Shown: piece after piece, positions 17,328 through 26,031 of the stretch
Numbering within the stretch: position 1 is the stretch's first letter
How the letters are laid out: the number at the start of each line of letters is the position of its first letter
Assembly: GCF_004346845.1 (NCBI RefSeq)
Contig: NZ_SMGI01000002.1
Coordinates: 620,001-684,000, forward strand
Length of the DNA: 64,000 bases
Reading direction: 5' to 3'
Origin: Winogradskyella wandonensis
Lineage (GTDB): Bacteria; Bacteroidota; Bacteroidia; Flavobacteriales; Flavobacteriaceae
Translations under genes and position numbers: made by a program
The notes under the pieces: model-generated
The model's input: the letters and a program-made list of their open reading frames with translations, nothing else
What the model was told of the DNA's origin: nothing
Databases searched by the model: none

Positions 17328-18335
17328 ATGAGTAGTCAAAAAGATGCAAAATTAAAAGCATTAAAGTTAACTTTAGATAAGCTAGATAAGGCTTATGGTA
17401 AGGGAACAGTAATGAAAATGAGCGACCAAGCCATTGAAGATGTAGATGCTATTTCTTCAGGGTCACTTGGGTTAGATATTGCTTTAGGTGTTGGTGGTTA
17501 TCCGCGAGGACGAGTCATAGAAATTTATGGACCCGAATCTTCTGGTAAAACCACATTAACGCTTCATGCTATAGCTGAAGCTCAAAAAGCTGGCGGAATT
17601 GCAGCATTTATTGATGCCGAACATGCGTTTGACCGCTTTTATGCTGAAAAATTAGGAGTCGATTTAGAGAATTTAATTATATCTCAACCAGATAATGGAG
17701 AGCAAGCTTTAGAGATTGCTGATAATTTAGTGCGTTCTGGGGCTATAGATATTATCGTTGTAGATTCTGTTGCGGCATTAACTCCAAAGAGTGAGATTGA
17801 AGGCGAAATGGGAGACTCTAAAATGGGACTTCACGCGCGTTTAATGTCCCAAGCATTAAGAAAACTTACAGGATCAATAAGCAAAACCAATTGCACCATG
17901 ATTTTTATTAACCAATTACGTGAAAAAATTGGTGTTATGTTTGGTAATCCAGAAACTACAACTGGTGGTAATGCACTAAAATTTTATGCTTCTGTACGCT
18001 TAGATATTAGGCGCTCAACGCAAATAAAAGACAGCAATAGCGAGGTAATGGGTAATAAAACAAGAGTTAAAGTTGTAAAAAACAAAGTAGCTCCACCATT
18101 TAAAATGGCAGAATTTGATATCATGTACGGAGAAGGTATTTCTAAAGTTGGAGAAATATTAGATATAGCTGTAGAACACGACATTATTAAAAAAAGTGGT
18201 TCTTGGTTTAGTTACGATGATACAAAACTTGGGCAAGGCCGAGACGCCGTTAAATCTTTAATTAAAGATAATCCAGAATTAATGGACGAACTTGAAGAAA
18301 AAGTAAGAACCAAAATCAACGAAAGTAAAGCCTAA
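17328..18335 (+). CDS. recA: Recombinase RecA
   Basis: ATP-dependent strand-exchange protein of homologous recombination and DNA-damage response. Walker [10 protein letters not shown] is at residues 68-76 and Walker B is [10 protein letters not shown]. The family signature [14 protein letters not shown] is intact, as are the loop regions and the C-terminal domain. The 335-residue length is typical for Flavobacteriaceae. The ATG at 17328 gives the standard N-terminus. A very strong terminator palindrome overlaps its end region, so recA is monocistronic. Confidence 0.98.
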   Translation: MSSQKDAKLKALKLTLDKLDKAYGKGTVMKMSDQAIEDVDAISSGSLGLDIALGVGGYPRGRVIEIYGPESSGKTTLTLHAIAEAQKAGGIAAFIDAEHAFDRFYAEKLGVDLENLIISQPDNGEQALEIADNLVRSGAIDIIVVDSVAALTPKSEIEGEMGDSKMGLHARLMSQALRKLTGSISKTNCTMIFINQLREKIGVMFGNPETTTGGNALKFYASVRLDIRRSTQIKDSNSEVMGNKTRVKVVKNKVAPPFKMAEFDIMYGEGISKVGEILDIAVEHDIIKKSGSWFSYDDTKLGQGRDAVKSLIKDNPELMDELEEKVRTKINESKA

Positions 18336-18372
18336 TCAAAAAAATCCTGAAATTTTCAGGATTTTTTTGATT
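18334..18372. terminator. Strong palindromic terminator after recA
   Basis: A perfect 19-bp inverted repeat (18334-18352 with 18354-18372) has only one base between the arms; the hairpin core ATCCTGAAA/TTTCAGGAT is followed by seven Ts. It begins within the recA stop codon. Confidence 0.9.
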
Positions 18373-18380
18373 TATGACGC

Positions 18381-18417
18381 AACCTTTTGTAACCTTTTGC
18401 ATCTTGCTAGAAGCAAG
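18381..18417 (+). promoter_or_regulatory. Tandem AACCTTTTG repeat, possible ECF-sigma promoter
   Basis: AACCTTTTG occurs twice in a row (18381-18389 and 18391-18399), followed by a small hairpin CTTGC-TAGAA-GCAAG (18403-18417). The second copy reads GTAACC, resembling the AAC-containing -35 element of ECF-sigma promoters. It lies 22-58 bases before a lipoprotein-ECF sigma-membrane protein operon, so autoregulation is plausible but unproven. Confidence 0.35.
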
Positions 18418-18438
18418 TATAAATTTAATAAAGCCCAA

Positions 18439-18849
18439 ATGAAAAAAATACTTTTATTATTTGTCTTAGTAAGTCTCTTTTCATGTGACATTGGTGGTGA
18501 TGACGATTTACCTAATATAGACTTTCAACTTATGCCTATTGATAGTGTTGAAGTGCCATCCGAATTTACTTTTGGTCAAGTACATCAAATAACTGTTAAT
18601 TACACCCAACCTAATGGCTGTCATGAATTTAACCGTTTTTTAGTAGACCCAATTGGTAATACAAGAATAGTCGCTGTTGTTGATACTGTATATTTGGATG
18701 CTAACTGTACAGAAGCCATTGAAGAGGTTTCAGTAAGCTTTAATTTTAATGTGCTAAGTTTAGAAACTTATACATTTCAATTTTATCAAGGTAAAGACGA
18801 AAACGGTGAGGATCAATACTTAATTATTGATGTACCTGTTGTAGAGTAA
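18439..18849 (+). CDS. Lipoprotein of unknown function, upstream of an ECF sigma gene
   Basis: A 136-residue predicted lipoprotein: MKKILLLFVLVSLFSC is a signal peptide with a lipobox ending at Cys16, then an Asp/Gly-rich linker (DIGGDDDL). The body is beta-rich with two further Cys (NGCHEF, DANCTE) that could form a disulfide. I do not recognise the domain. The longer frame from 18367 would start inside the recA terminator, so the ATG at 18439 is preferred. It lies 26 bases before the ECF sigma gene and probably belongs to its regulon. Confidence 0.75.
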   Translation: MKKILLLFVLVSLFSCDIGGDDDLPNIDFQLMPIDSVEVPSEFTFGQVHQITVNYTQPNGCHEFNRFLVDPIGNTRIVAVVDTVYLDANCTEAIEEVSVSFNFNVLSLETYTFQFYQGKDENGEDQYLIIDVPVVE

Positions 18850-18875
18850 ATATTAAACTAAACCAATCATTTAAT

Positions 18876-19418
18876 GTGAGTTTAGAAGAACTCATAAATA
18901 ATTGTAAGAAAAGGGATGCTAACGCACAGAGCCAATTATATAAGCAGTACGCAAGTAAATTGTTTTCTCTTTGCCTTAAGTATTCTAAAAATTACGTCGA
19001 AGCAGAAGATAATCTGCAAGACGCGTTTGTAACGATTTTTAATAAAATAGAGCAGTACAAACAAAAAGGTTCTTTTGAAGGTTGGATAAAGCGTATTGCA
19101 ATTAATACTGCACTACAGCGATATAGACAGGTTGGCGTTTTTAATATTATTGATGAAGCTGCTATCGAAGATGTTTCACTAGATGTTGATAACGATGAAA
19201 TAGATTTAGATTTTCTTCTAAGTATTATTCAAGAGTTACCTGATCGATACCGTTTAGTTTTTAACCTTTATGTATTAGACGGGTATTCTCATAAAGAAAT
19301 TTCTAAATTATTGAATATTTCTGCAGGAACATCAAAATCTAATCTATCTAGAGCAAGACTAATTTTAAAAGAAAAAATTGAAGATTACAAAGCGAATTTA
19401 AATTCGCAATCCTTATAA
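18876..19418 (+). CDS. ECF RNA polymerase sigma factor (sigma-70 family)
   Basis: Alternative sigma factor of 180 residues. Region 2 is seen as LYKQYASKLFSLCLKYSKN followed by AEDNLQDAFVTIFNKI and the GSFEGWIKRIAINTALQRYR segment. Region 4 ends in a helix-turn-helix (YSHKEISKLLNISAGTSKSNLSRAR). The start is GTG at 18876; the nearby ATG at 18874 is out of frame and followed at once by TGA. The next gene begins one base after its stop and has the layout of a membrane anti-sigma fusion, so the pair is probably an envelope-responsive switch. Confidence 0.93.
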   Translation: MSLEELINNCKKRDANAQSQLYKQYASKLFSLCLKYSKNYVEAEDNLQDAFVTIFNKIEQYKQKGSFEGWIKRIAINTALQRYRQVGVFNIIDEAAIEDVSLDVDNDEIDLDFLLSIIQELPDRYRLVFNLYVLDGYSHKEISKLLNISAGTSKSNLSRARLILKEKIEDYKANLNSQSL

Positions 19419-19419
19419 A

Positions 19420-20934
19420 ATGAACGATAAAAAACATATCGACCGTCTCTTTCAAGAGAAATTTAAAGATTTTGAAGCTACACCAAGCGAACACGTTTGG
19501 GAAGGCATTGAGGCCAGACTTCAAAACAAGAAAAAGAAAAGACGCATTATTCCTATTTGGTGGCAATTAGGTGGCGTGGCTGCAGCACTTTTACTGTTGT
19601 TTGCAGTAGGAAAAACGATTTTTTCTAGAGATGCAAATACCAATGTTCCTATTGTTAAAGAAACAATGACTAATAAAGAAATTGATTCTAAAGAAATAAA
19701 TTCGTCTTCAGAAGAAAAGTCTAAAGTCGTCTTAAGTGCTACAGATAAAGTAAATATTGAAGCTTCTGAGGATTTAGATAATAACAAGACACCTAAATCT
19801 AATGAAACTACAAGTTTTAAGAACAATACCTTATTAAACAGTAGAAAGAGTAAAGAGACTGTAGCTCAAAATTCAGCTTCAAAGCAATACCAAAACAATA
19901 CCAATATTACAGATAAAACTTCCGAAAAAGATGTAAATAGTGTTATTGCTTCTAATGAGCAAACAAACAAAAATAAATCGCCGCTTCAACCAGAACTGAA
20001 ATCTAAAAAGGAACTTGACCGTATCATTAATTCAAATTCTACATCATCAGATGTTGTTGTTAAATCAGATGCTAATACTGAAAAACTTAATGAGGCTAAA
20101 GACGAAGTTATTACCAATAAAAACATTACAGAACAAGAAAAAGGTCAAGATATAGAAGAGGCTATTGCCGAAGCAAATAAAATAAATGAAGAAGAAAAAG
20201 AATCCCGCCGGTGGAGCATAGCGCCAAATGTTGCGCCGGTTTATTTTAATTCGTTAGGTGAAGGCTCATCAATAGACCCTCAGTTTAACAGTAACAACAG
20301 ACGTAGTGATATTAGCATGAGCTATGGCCTTAAAGGTTCTTACGCTGTTAACAAAAGACTTAAAATTACTGCAGGTTTTAATCGTGTTAATTTTAACAGT
20401 ACAACGAGTGATGTTATCGCCATATCAGACAACAGTTTTTCTTCAGTTACTGACTCTGCAAGCCGATTGCAAAATGTTTCGCTTAACAATTCTGTAAACG
20501 ATGCATCACTTATGGTAATGAGTAGGTCTAGTTTAAATCAAAATACAATTTCAGAAGCAATTAAAACTTTAGAAACAGGTGATTTAGAACAGCGTTTTGG
20601 GTTTATTGAAATTCCACTAGAGGTCGAATATAGATTAATCGATAAAAAAATTGGTGTTAATATTAGCAGCGGTTTTAGTACGTTGCTACTTAATGAAAAT
20701 GACATATTTGCGGACGTTAATGGCGAAAGTACCCTTATAGGCGAAGCAAATAATTTAAACAATACCAGTTTTAGTGCCAATTTTGGTGTTGGCATCGATT
20801 ATAATATTACAGAAAAATTAAATATTAATCTTGAACCCAAGTTCAAGTATCAACTTAACACATTCAATAATACATCTGGTGATTTTAGACCGTTTTTTAT
20901 TGGTGTTTATACGGGCTTAAATTTTAAGTTTTAG
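19420..20934 (+). CDS. Membrane-anchored outer-membrane beta-barrel-like protein, probable ECF partner
   Basis: A 504-residue protein in three parts: a charged cytoplasmic N-terminus (about 1-44) reminiscent of anti-sigma domains, one membrane helix (about 45-68, IWWQLGGVAAALLLLFAVGK), a long Ser/Asn/Lys/Glu-rich low-complexity linker (about 70-260), and a C-terminal beta-strand-rich region like small Bacteroidota outer-membrane barrels, ending in the aromatic GLNFKF. It is co-transcribed with the ECF sigma gene (1-base gap). An inner-membrane anchor plus an outer-membrane-type barrel would span the periplasm. The anti-sigma role is inferred from position and the N-terminus only. Confidence 0.75.
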   Translation: MNDKKHIDRLFQEKFKDFEATPSEHVWEGIEARLQNKKKKRRIIPIWWQLGGVAAALLLLFAVGKTIFSRDANTNVPIVKETMTNKEIDSKEINSSSEEKSKVVLSATDKVNIEASEDLDNNKTPKSNETTSFKNNTLLNSRKSKETVAQNSASKQYQNNTNITDKTSEKDVNSVIASNEQTNKNKSPLQPELKSKKELDRIINSNSTSSDVVVKSDANTEKLNEAKDEVITNKNITEQEKGQDIEEAIAEANKINEEEKESRRWSIAPNVAPVYFNSLGEGSSIDPQFNSNNRRSDISMSYGLKGSYAVNKRLKITAGFNRVNFNSTTSDVIAISDNSFSSVTDSASRLQNVSLNNSVNDASLMVMSRSSLNQNTISEAIKTLETGDLEQRFGFIEIPLEVEYRLIDKKIGVNISSGFSTLLLNENDIFADVNGESTLIGEANNLNNTSFSANFGVGIDYNITEKLNINLEPKFKYQLNTFNNTSGDFRPFFIGVYTGLNFKF

Positions 20935-20994
20935 GTTTTTTAGTTAGACGATAGTTATTGTAAACTCAATTAAGCAATGATGGCAATAACTATA

Positions 20995-21028
20995 AAAAAA
21001 GTCGCTCAGTGGTTTGAGCGACTTTTTT
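20995..21028. terminator. Bidirectional terminator between the barrel gene and plsC
   Basis: A 14-bp perfect stem (20995-21008 with 21015-21028; core GTCGCTCA/TGAGCGAC) with A-tract and T-tract on its sides, between convergent genes. Its right end overlaps the plsC stop codon. Confidence 0.88.
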
Positions 21029-21773
21029 ATTTCAGTAGTTTCTGGTCTTCTACTAAATCTTTTAAAATCATTTCTCGTACAGATTGATTTATGGTTTTGG
21101 TGTCTTCTATGGTTAGACCTTCTGTAGACACAAATTTGTGAATTTTTACACGCATTTTTCCTGGGCCACCGCTAAAAAAAGAAAATGAAAACCGTTTTTT
21201 ATTATCGTAAAAGGTCATAGGTACTATTGGTATCTGCTGATTAATTGCCATACGAAAAGCACCGTCTTTAAATTCGTCTAGGATAATAGATTCTTCTGGC
21301 ACGCCACCTTCGGGGAAAATACAAATACTTAAACCCTGTTTAAGTCGTCTCTGCGCTCTTAAAAACACAGCTTGTCGGCTTTTAGGGCTACTCCTATCTA
21401 CCAAAATACAAGTGCGTTTGTAAAAGAATCCGAATAGCGGAATTTTTGCTAACTCTTTTTTACCCACAAAAACAAATGGGTTTTTAACGGCTACCAACAT
21501 TAACATTATGTCTGTCATCGACGTGTGGTTAGAGACAAACATGTAACTGGCTTTAGGATCTGGTGTTTGCTCCTTTTTTATACGGTAATTAAATCCCATT
21601 CCAAACAGAATAAACTTAGCCCAAAAACGTGCTAGCTTAAAAAATTGAGGGTACCACTGTTCTCTTGATATTGAAATCAATAGAAAAGGCATGAGAACCA
21701 AAATAGGAATGGCTACTAAAACATAAAACCAAATTCGATATAAAATCCAAAATGGATAGTTGACTATTTTCAT
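21027..21773 (-). CDS. plsC: 1-acyl-sn-glycerol-3-phosphate acyltransferase
   Basis: Membrane acyltransferase that converts lysophosphatidate to phosphatidate in phospholipid synthesis. The catalytic NHTSMTD motif gives H83 and D88 (HX4D), and the substrate-binding FPEGG motif is at 153-157. An N-terminal hydrophobic stretch (about 8-35) anchors it to the inner membrane. The 248-residue length is normal. The -7 box TAGTTTTG ends 5 bases before the ATG, so its transcript may be leaderless. Confidence 0.92.
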   Translation of the reverse strand: MKIVNYPFWILYRIWFYVLVAIPILVLMPFLLISISREQWYPQFFKLARFWAKFILFGMGFNYRIKKEQTPDPKASYMFVSNHTSMTDIMLMLVAVKNPFVFVGKKELAKIPLFGFFYKRTCILVDRSSPKSRQAVFLRAQRRLKQGLSICIFPEGGVPEESIILDEFKDGAFRMAINQQIPIVPMTFYDNKKRFSFSFFSGGPGKMRVKIHKFVSTEGLTIEDTKTINQSVREMILKDLVEDQKLLK

Positions 21774-21778
21774 CGTTC

Positions 21779-21786
21779 CAAAACTA
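21779..21786 (-). promoter_or_regulatory. -7 box for plsC, very close to the start codon
   Basis: TAGTTTTG on the minus strand matches TAnnTTTG perfectly and leaves only 5 bases to the plsC ATG at 21773. A -33 element is not evident. Confidence 0.45.
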
Positions 21787-21819
21787 GCTAAATAAATTAA
21801 ATAGTCTTAAAGAAAAAAT

Positions 21820-21827
21820 TACCTTTG
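21820..21827 (+). promoter_or_regulatory. -7 box for trpS
   Basis: TACCTTTG is a perfect TAnnTTTG match, 48 bases before the trpS ATG at 21876. A -33 element is weak or absent. Confidence 0.5.
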
Positions 21828-21851
21828 TTTTTTCATTAATTATTAAAAAGA

Positions 21852-21869
21852 TTCTCACTTTCGTGGGAA
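21852..21869 (+). repeat. Hairpin with TTTC loop abutting the trpS start
   Basis: TTCTCAC (21852-21858) pairs with GTGGGAA (21863-21869) over 7 positions, one of them G-U, around a TTTC loop, directly before the string ATGAATATG. The same arrangement occurs before the nucleotidyltransferase gene on the other strand (30727-30744). Confidence 0.6.
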
Positions 21870-21875
21870 ATGAAT

Positions 21876-22847
21876 ATGGCAAGAATACTTACAGGCATAC
21901 AAAGTACAGGAACACCACATTTGGGTAATATTTTGGGCGCTATTATCCCTGCAATAGAAAAAGCAAAAAACGATGCCAACGATTCGTATTTGTTTATTGC
22001 AGATATGCACTCATTAACACAGATAAAAGATGCAGAAATGCTTCGTCAGAACACCTATTCTACCGCGGCTACTTGGTTAGCGTTTGGACTAGATATTGAG
22101 AAGACGGTGTTTTACAGACAGAGTGATGTTCCACAAGTGACTGAGTTATCATGGTATTTAAGTTGTTTTTTTCCGTATCAACGTTTAACCTTAGCGCATA
22201 GTTTTAAGGATAAGGCCGACCGTTTAGACGATGTTAATGGCGGACTATTTACCTACCCAATGCTAATGGCTGCAGACATTTTGTTGTATGATGCCGAAAT
22301 TATTCCTGTTGGGAAAGACCAAGAACAACATATAGAAATGACCAGAGATGTCGCCTCTCGTTTTCATGCAAAAATGGGTGGCGAAACCTTTGTGCTGCCA
22401 AAGGCCGATGTTCAAAAAGAAACCATGCTTATTCCTGGTACAGACGGTGCTAAAATGAGTAAAAGTAAGGGCAATACCATAAATATCTTTTTACCGGAAA
22501 AGAAATTACGAAAGCAAATAATGTCTATCCAAACCGATAGTACTGCTTTAGAGGACCCAAAAAATTGGGCAACTTGCAACTGTTTTGCTTTGTATAGTTT
22601 ATTGGCTAATGATAATGCTATTACAGAAATGAAAGCCAATTACGAAAACGGTGGTTACGGATACGGCCATGCGAAACAAGCGTTATACGAACTTATATTA
22701 AAGCGTTTTGCCGAGCCGCGTAAACGTTATAATTACTACATGGATAACCTTAACGAAGTTGATGCTGCGTTAGCTGTTGGTGCTGAAAAAGCAAGTAGTA
22801 TTGCTAATGAAGTGTTAGCACGTGTTAGAACGAAAGTTGGGTATTAA
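21876..22847 (+). CDS. trpS: Tryptophanyl-tRNA synthetase
   Basis: Class I aminoacyl-tRNA synthetase that charges tRNA-Trp. The HIGH-type motif is TPHLGN (13-18) and the KMSKS loop is at 193-197. The fold segments DMHSLTQI, SWYLSCFFPY and the PVGKDQEQHIE motif are typical. Length 323 residues from MARILTG, the usual N-terminus in the family. An ATG two codons earlier (21870) exists, but it is formed by the edge of a hairpin repeat. The lipoprotein gene 9 bases downstream may share the transcript. Confidence 0.96.
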   Translation: MARILTGIQSTGTPHLGNILGAIIPAIEKAKNDANDSYLFIADMHSLTQIKDAEMLRQNTYSTAATWLAFGLDIEKTVFYRQSDVPQVTELSWYLSCFFPYQRLTLAHSFKDKADRLDDVNGGLFTYPMLMAADILLYDAEIIPVGKDQEQHIEMTRDVASRFHAKMGGETFVLPKADVQKETMLIPGTDGAKMSKSKGNTINIFLPEKKLRKQIMSIQTDSTALEDPKNWATCNCFALYSLLANDNAITEMKANYENGGYGYGHAKQALYELILKRFAEPRKRYNYYMDNLNEVDAALAVGAEKASSIANEVLARVRTKVGY

Positions 22848-22856
22848 ATTAGTCAT

Positions 22857-23228
22857 ATGAAATTCATCAGCAATTATACTTATAAGTTAGTTTTATTTAT
22901 TTTTTGTGTAACAATAGTTTATTCTTGTAGGACTGTAAAAGAAGGTAAAGAATCAAAAAGTGAAATTTCTTTGAGTAAGGATTGTTTATCTTCATTGAAT
23001 TTGGGGGATTATCAGGTCTCTGAAGAATATGTTTTAATTGTTAAACAATTTCTTTCTAAAAATGAATGTGGTAAGGAAGCTTTAGACTTTTCTAGGAAAG
23101 CACTAAAAGCATTAAATGACGGAACTATAAGACAAATTAGTTTGGAATGCCTTAACAAATATTTTGATATGAGCGAAAAATCTCCTTTCGGAATTAGTTT
23201 TGGCGGCGTATTTTCTTGCGAATATTAA
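22857..23228 (+). CDS. Small lipoprotein of unknown function
   Basis: A 123-residue protein with a hydrophobic signal segment ending in the lipobox VYSC (Cys at residue 24), so it is probably lipid-anchored. Three more Cys (DCLSSL, NECGKE, LECLNK) and a final FSCEY give a Cys-rich mature part, suggesting disulfides. The body looks helical. No family is recognised. It lies 9 bases after trpS and converges on dprA with a 9-base gap and no visible terminator. Confidence 0.7.
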   Translation: MKFISNYTYKLVLFIFCVTIVYSCRTVKEGKESKSEISLSKDCLSSLNLGDYQVSEEYVLIVKQFLSKNECGKEALDFSRKALKALNDGTIRQISLECLNKYFDMSEKSPFGISFGGVFSCEY

Positions 23229-23237
23229 CTTCCTCTT

Positions 23238-24341
23238 TTAAACAACCTCAAACAACTTCCCAGGCAACGGTCTAACAACACCTTTTAGTTCCATATTTAG
23301 TAATAAGCCTGCCAATTTGTAGGTTGGTATATTACAGTTTAGTGCAATAACATCGAGTAATTCTTTGTTGTTTTCTTTAAGATAATTGTAAATCACTTTT
23401 TCATCAGGTTCTAACTCCACAAATAATTGTTTTTGCACAATAGGTTTTGCTTCATTTTGTAGTTCCCAACCCAAAATATACGGTACGTCCAAAGGATTAG
23501 ATAATAAATGTGCCTGGTTGGCTTTTATTAAATTATTACAACCCACACTTTGACTATCTGTAACTCTGCCAGGGACAGCAAATACATCTCTGTTGTAAGA
23601 ATTGGCAATATCTGCGGTGACTAAACTGCCGCCTTTTTCGGCAGATTCTATAACAATAGTGGCTTCGCTTAAACCTGCAATAATTCTATTTCGTTTTAAG
23701 AAGTTTTTTCTATCAAAAGCATCAGAGCTCCAAAAATCGGTGAGAAATCCACCATGCTTTTCGATATCAGCCATATATTTTTTGTGCACTTTAGGATAAA
23801 TTTGGTTTAATCCATGCGCTAAACAGCCTATGGTTTGCAAGTTGTGTTTTAGTGCAGCTTTATGTGCTGTTATATCTGTCCCATAAGCAAAACCAGAAAC
23901 AATCACTGGATTGTAAGGTGCCAAATCTTCAACTAATTTTTCGCAAAACGCAATACCGTTAGTTGTTATTTTTCTTGCGCCAACAACACTAATAATATGC
24001 TTGTTTTCTAAGTTGATATTGCCTGATTGAAATAGCAAAATTGGACCGTCGATACAATGCTTTAATCGCTCTGGATAATTGTCATCTAAAAAATAACTAT
24101 ATGCAATATTATTATCTCTAATAAACCTAAGTTCATTTTCGGCCTCTTCAAAATGGCTCTTATCATATAAGCCATCAATGGTTATAGTGCCAATACCATC
24201 AATCTTTAATAGATTACTTTTTTTCTCTTTAAAAATGGCTTCAGCACTGCCGCAATGCGCAATTAATTTTTTAGCTGTTGTTCCTCCGATTTTTGGTATA
24301 TGCTGTAAAGCGAGCGTATGTATAAGTTGCTGTTCGTTCAT
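23238..24341 (-). CDS. dprA: DNA-processing protein DprA
   Basis: Protein that loads RecA on incoming single-stranded DNA during natural transformation. A helix-hairpin-helix-like N-terminus (IPKIGGTTAKKLI, DGIGTITIDGL) precedes the Rossmann-fold core with VVGARKITTNG, VSGFAYGTDITAHKAAL, the KRNRIIAGLSEATIVIESAEKGG segment and FAVPGR. A C-terminal winged-helix-like domain ends in PLPGKLFEVV. The 367-residue length is normal. It is divergent from the SPOR protein gene. Confidence 0.95.
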   Translation of the reverse strand: MNEQQLIHTLALQHIPKIGGTTAKKLIAHCGSAEAIFKEKKSNLLKIDGIGTITIDGLYDKSHFEEAENELRFIRDNNIAYSYFLDDNYPERLKHCIDGPILLFQSGNINLENKHIISVVGARKITTNGIAFCEKLVEDLAPYNPVIVSGFAYGTDITAHKAALKHNLQTIGCLAHGLNQIYPKVHKKYMADIEKHGGFLTDFWSSDAFDRKNFLKRNRIIAGLSEATIVIESAEKGGSLVTADIANSYNRDVFAVPGRVTDSQSVGCNNLIKANQAHLLSNPLDVPYILGWELQNEAKPIVQKQLFVELEPDEKVIYNYLKENNKELLDVIALNCNIPTYKLAGLLLNMELKGVVRPLPGKLFEVV

Positions 24342-24426
24342 ATAAGAAAAATAGTGACTAAAAATACTCTTTTTTTGACTGTTAATAAATTTGAGTCTTG
24401 GAGCTTCGTTAGCATTTAAAAATTTC

Positions 24427-24434
24427 TAAATTTG
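24427..24434 (+). promoter_or_regulatory. -7 box for the SPOR protein gene, leaderless position
   Basis: TAAATTTG is a perfect TAnnTTTG match, 6 bases before the ATG at 24441. This argues against the alternative TTG start at 24432, which would lie inside the box. Confidence 0.5.
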
Positions 24435-24440
24435 TATCAT

Positions 24441-25379
24441 ATGCAACTAGAAACCTACATCAGCGATTTACTTTACCGATACGATTGTGTAATCGTGCCT
24501 AATTTTGGTGCATTTTTAACGCAACGCGTATCGGCTAAAATTCACGAATCTACACATACGTTTTATCCGCCTAAAAAAGTATTATCTTTTAATGAACAAC
24601 TTCAGAATAACGATGGTTTATTAATTAATTATATTGCTGAAATTGAGAAAATTCCGTATCAGGTCGCTATCGAAAAAGTGGCTAAGCAGGTAAAATCTAT
24701 TAAATCTTATTTGGTTGAGGGCGAAACTATTTCATTTCAGAATATTGGAGACTTACTTCTAAACGCTGAAGGTAGCATTGTTTTTAATCCATCGTATCAC
24801 GTTAATTACTTGACGGACTCGTTTGGCTTATCTCATTTTAACTCTATTGATATTGCGCGCGAAACCTACAAGCAAGAAGCTATAGCCATTGAAGATAAAG
24901 CACCTATTGCGCTTACACCAGAAAAACGCTCAGGTAATTGGCTAAAATATGCCGCTGCAGCCGTAATTGTTTTAGGACTTACCGGTCTTGGAGCTGGTAA
25001 AATCTACACTGCTAGTATCGAACAACAAAACCAAATTGCAGAACAAGAAGCTAAAACAGAGATTGACAACAAAATTCAAGAAGCGACCTTCTTTATAAGT
25101 AATCCGTTACCTGCAGCTACGTTTTCTGTAGAAAAGCAAACAGGAAATTATCACATAGTTGCTGGCGCTTTTAGAGTTGAGGCTAATTCTGATAAAAAAG
25201 TAGAGCAGCTTAAGGCTAAAGGTTATAAGGCTCGAAAAATTGGCGTAAATCGATATGGTCTGCACGAGGTTGTGTATTCTAGTTACCAAACTAGATCAGA
25301 AGCGCAGCGCGAAATGTACAAGATTCGTAAAACGCACAATAAAGATGCTTGGTTATTGGTGAAGAATTTGAACAAGTAG
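24441..25379 (+). CDS. SPOR-domain protein with N-terminal HU-CCDC81-like region
   Basis: A 312-residue membrane protein. The N-terminal half (MQLETYISDLLYRYDCVIVPNFGAFL) matches a flavobacterial domain described as HU/CCDC81-like. One membrane helix follows at about 168-186 (AAAAVIVLGLTGLGAGKIY), then a linker and a C-terminal SPOR domain (about 235-309, YHIVAGAFRVEANSDK to WLLVKNL). SPOR domains bind denuded peptidoglycan at division sites, so a septal or cell-wall role is likely. The ATG at 24441 was chosen over TTG 24432 because a -7 box covers the latter. Confidence 0.85.
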   Translation: MQLETYISDLLYRYDCVIVPNFGAFLTQRVSAKIHESTHTFYPPKKVLSFNEQLQNNDGLLINYIAEIEKIPYQVAIEKVAKQVKSIKSYLVEGETISFQNIGDLLLNAEGSIVFNPSYHVNYLTDSFGLSHFNSIDIARETYKQEAIAIEDKAPIALTPEKRSGNWLKYAAAAVIVLGLTGLGAGKIYTASIEQQNQIAEQEAKTEIDNKIQEATFFISNPLPAATFSVEKQTGNYHIVAGAFRVEANSDKKVEQLKAKGYKARKIGVNRYGLHEVVYSSYQTRSEAQREMYKIRKTHNKDAWLLVKNLNK

Positions 25380-25407
25380 ATTTAGACCAAATCCCTGTTT
25401 TTTAATT

Positions 25408-25445
25408 TACCTTTGCACTATTAAAGTTTTCCGAAGTCTCGGAAA
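25408..25445 (+). promoter_or_regulatory. -7 box and 5'-UTR hairpin before the thioesterase gene
   Basis: TACCTTTG (25408-25415) is a perfect -7 match. Twelve bases later a 7-bp hairpin TTTCCGA-AGTC-TCGGAAA spans 25428-25445, and the ATG follows at 25465. Confidence 0.5.
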
Positions 25446-25464
25446 CGAAATTTTTTAAATTTTT

Positions 25465-25974
25465 ATGGAGGCAAAAACGGCATTTCAATCTAAAACTATA
25501 GTTACTGACCTTGTTTTACCAAGCGAAACAAATCCTATAAATAATCTTTTTGGTGGCGAATTATTGGCACGTATGGACCGTGCAGCTAGTATTGCAGCAA
25601 GGCGCCACTCTAGACGTATAGTCGTTACAGCTTCTGTAAATCATGTGGCGTTTAATCGCTCTGTACCTTTAGGAAGTGTGGTAACGATTGAGGCTAAAGT
25701 CTCTAGAGCATTTACATCGTCTATGGAGGTCTATATGGATGTGTGGATAGAAGATAGAGAGTCTGGCGAATGTATAAAAGCCAATGAAGCTATTTACACC
25801 TTTGTTGCTGTAGATGCTACTGGTCGGCCAGTAAAAGTACCTGAACTTATACCAGAAACCGAACTAGAAAAAGAGCGTTATGCGGCAGCGCTGCGTCGTA
25901 AACAACTAAGTTTGGTCTTAGCAGGCAAATTAAAGCCCGCTGAAGCTACCGAGCTTAAAGCGTTGTTTGAGTGA
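25465..25974 (+). CDS. Acyl-CoA thioesterase (hotdog fold, YciA/BFIT type)
   Basis: Hotdog-fold thioesterase of 169 residues that hydrolyses acyl-CoA to free acid and CoA. The motif NNLFGGELLARMDRAASIAARRHS carries the family's Gly-Gly and Asp active-site region, followed by VTASVNHVAFNRSVPLGSVVTIEA. The C-terminus is a Lys/Glu-rich helix. Substrate chain length cannot be told from sequence. It stands alone behind its own promoter. Confidence 0.9.
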   Translation: MEAKTAFQSKTIVTDLVLPSETNPINNLFGGELLARMDRAASIAARRHSRRIVVTASVNHVAFNRSVPLGSVVTIEAKVSRAFTSSMEVYMDVWIEDRESGECIKANEAIYTFVAVDATGRPVKVPELIPETELEKERYAAALRRKQLSLVLAGKLKPAEATELKALFE

Positions 25975-26031
25975 TTAAACTTTTTTATTCTTTATCAGTC
26001 TTACTCATTGTTAATCTTAAATCAATTAATA

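Noticed and set aside
18367-18438. 24-codon N-terminal extension of the lipoprotein before the sigma gene
   Set aside because: It begins inside the recA terminator and would bury the signal peptide; ATG 18439 gives a clean lipoprotein signal.
22848-23237. Terminator between the small lipoprotein and dprA
   Set aside because: The 9-base gap and nearby sequence contain no hairpin with a T-run.
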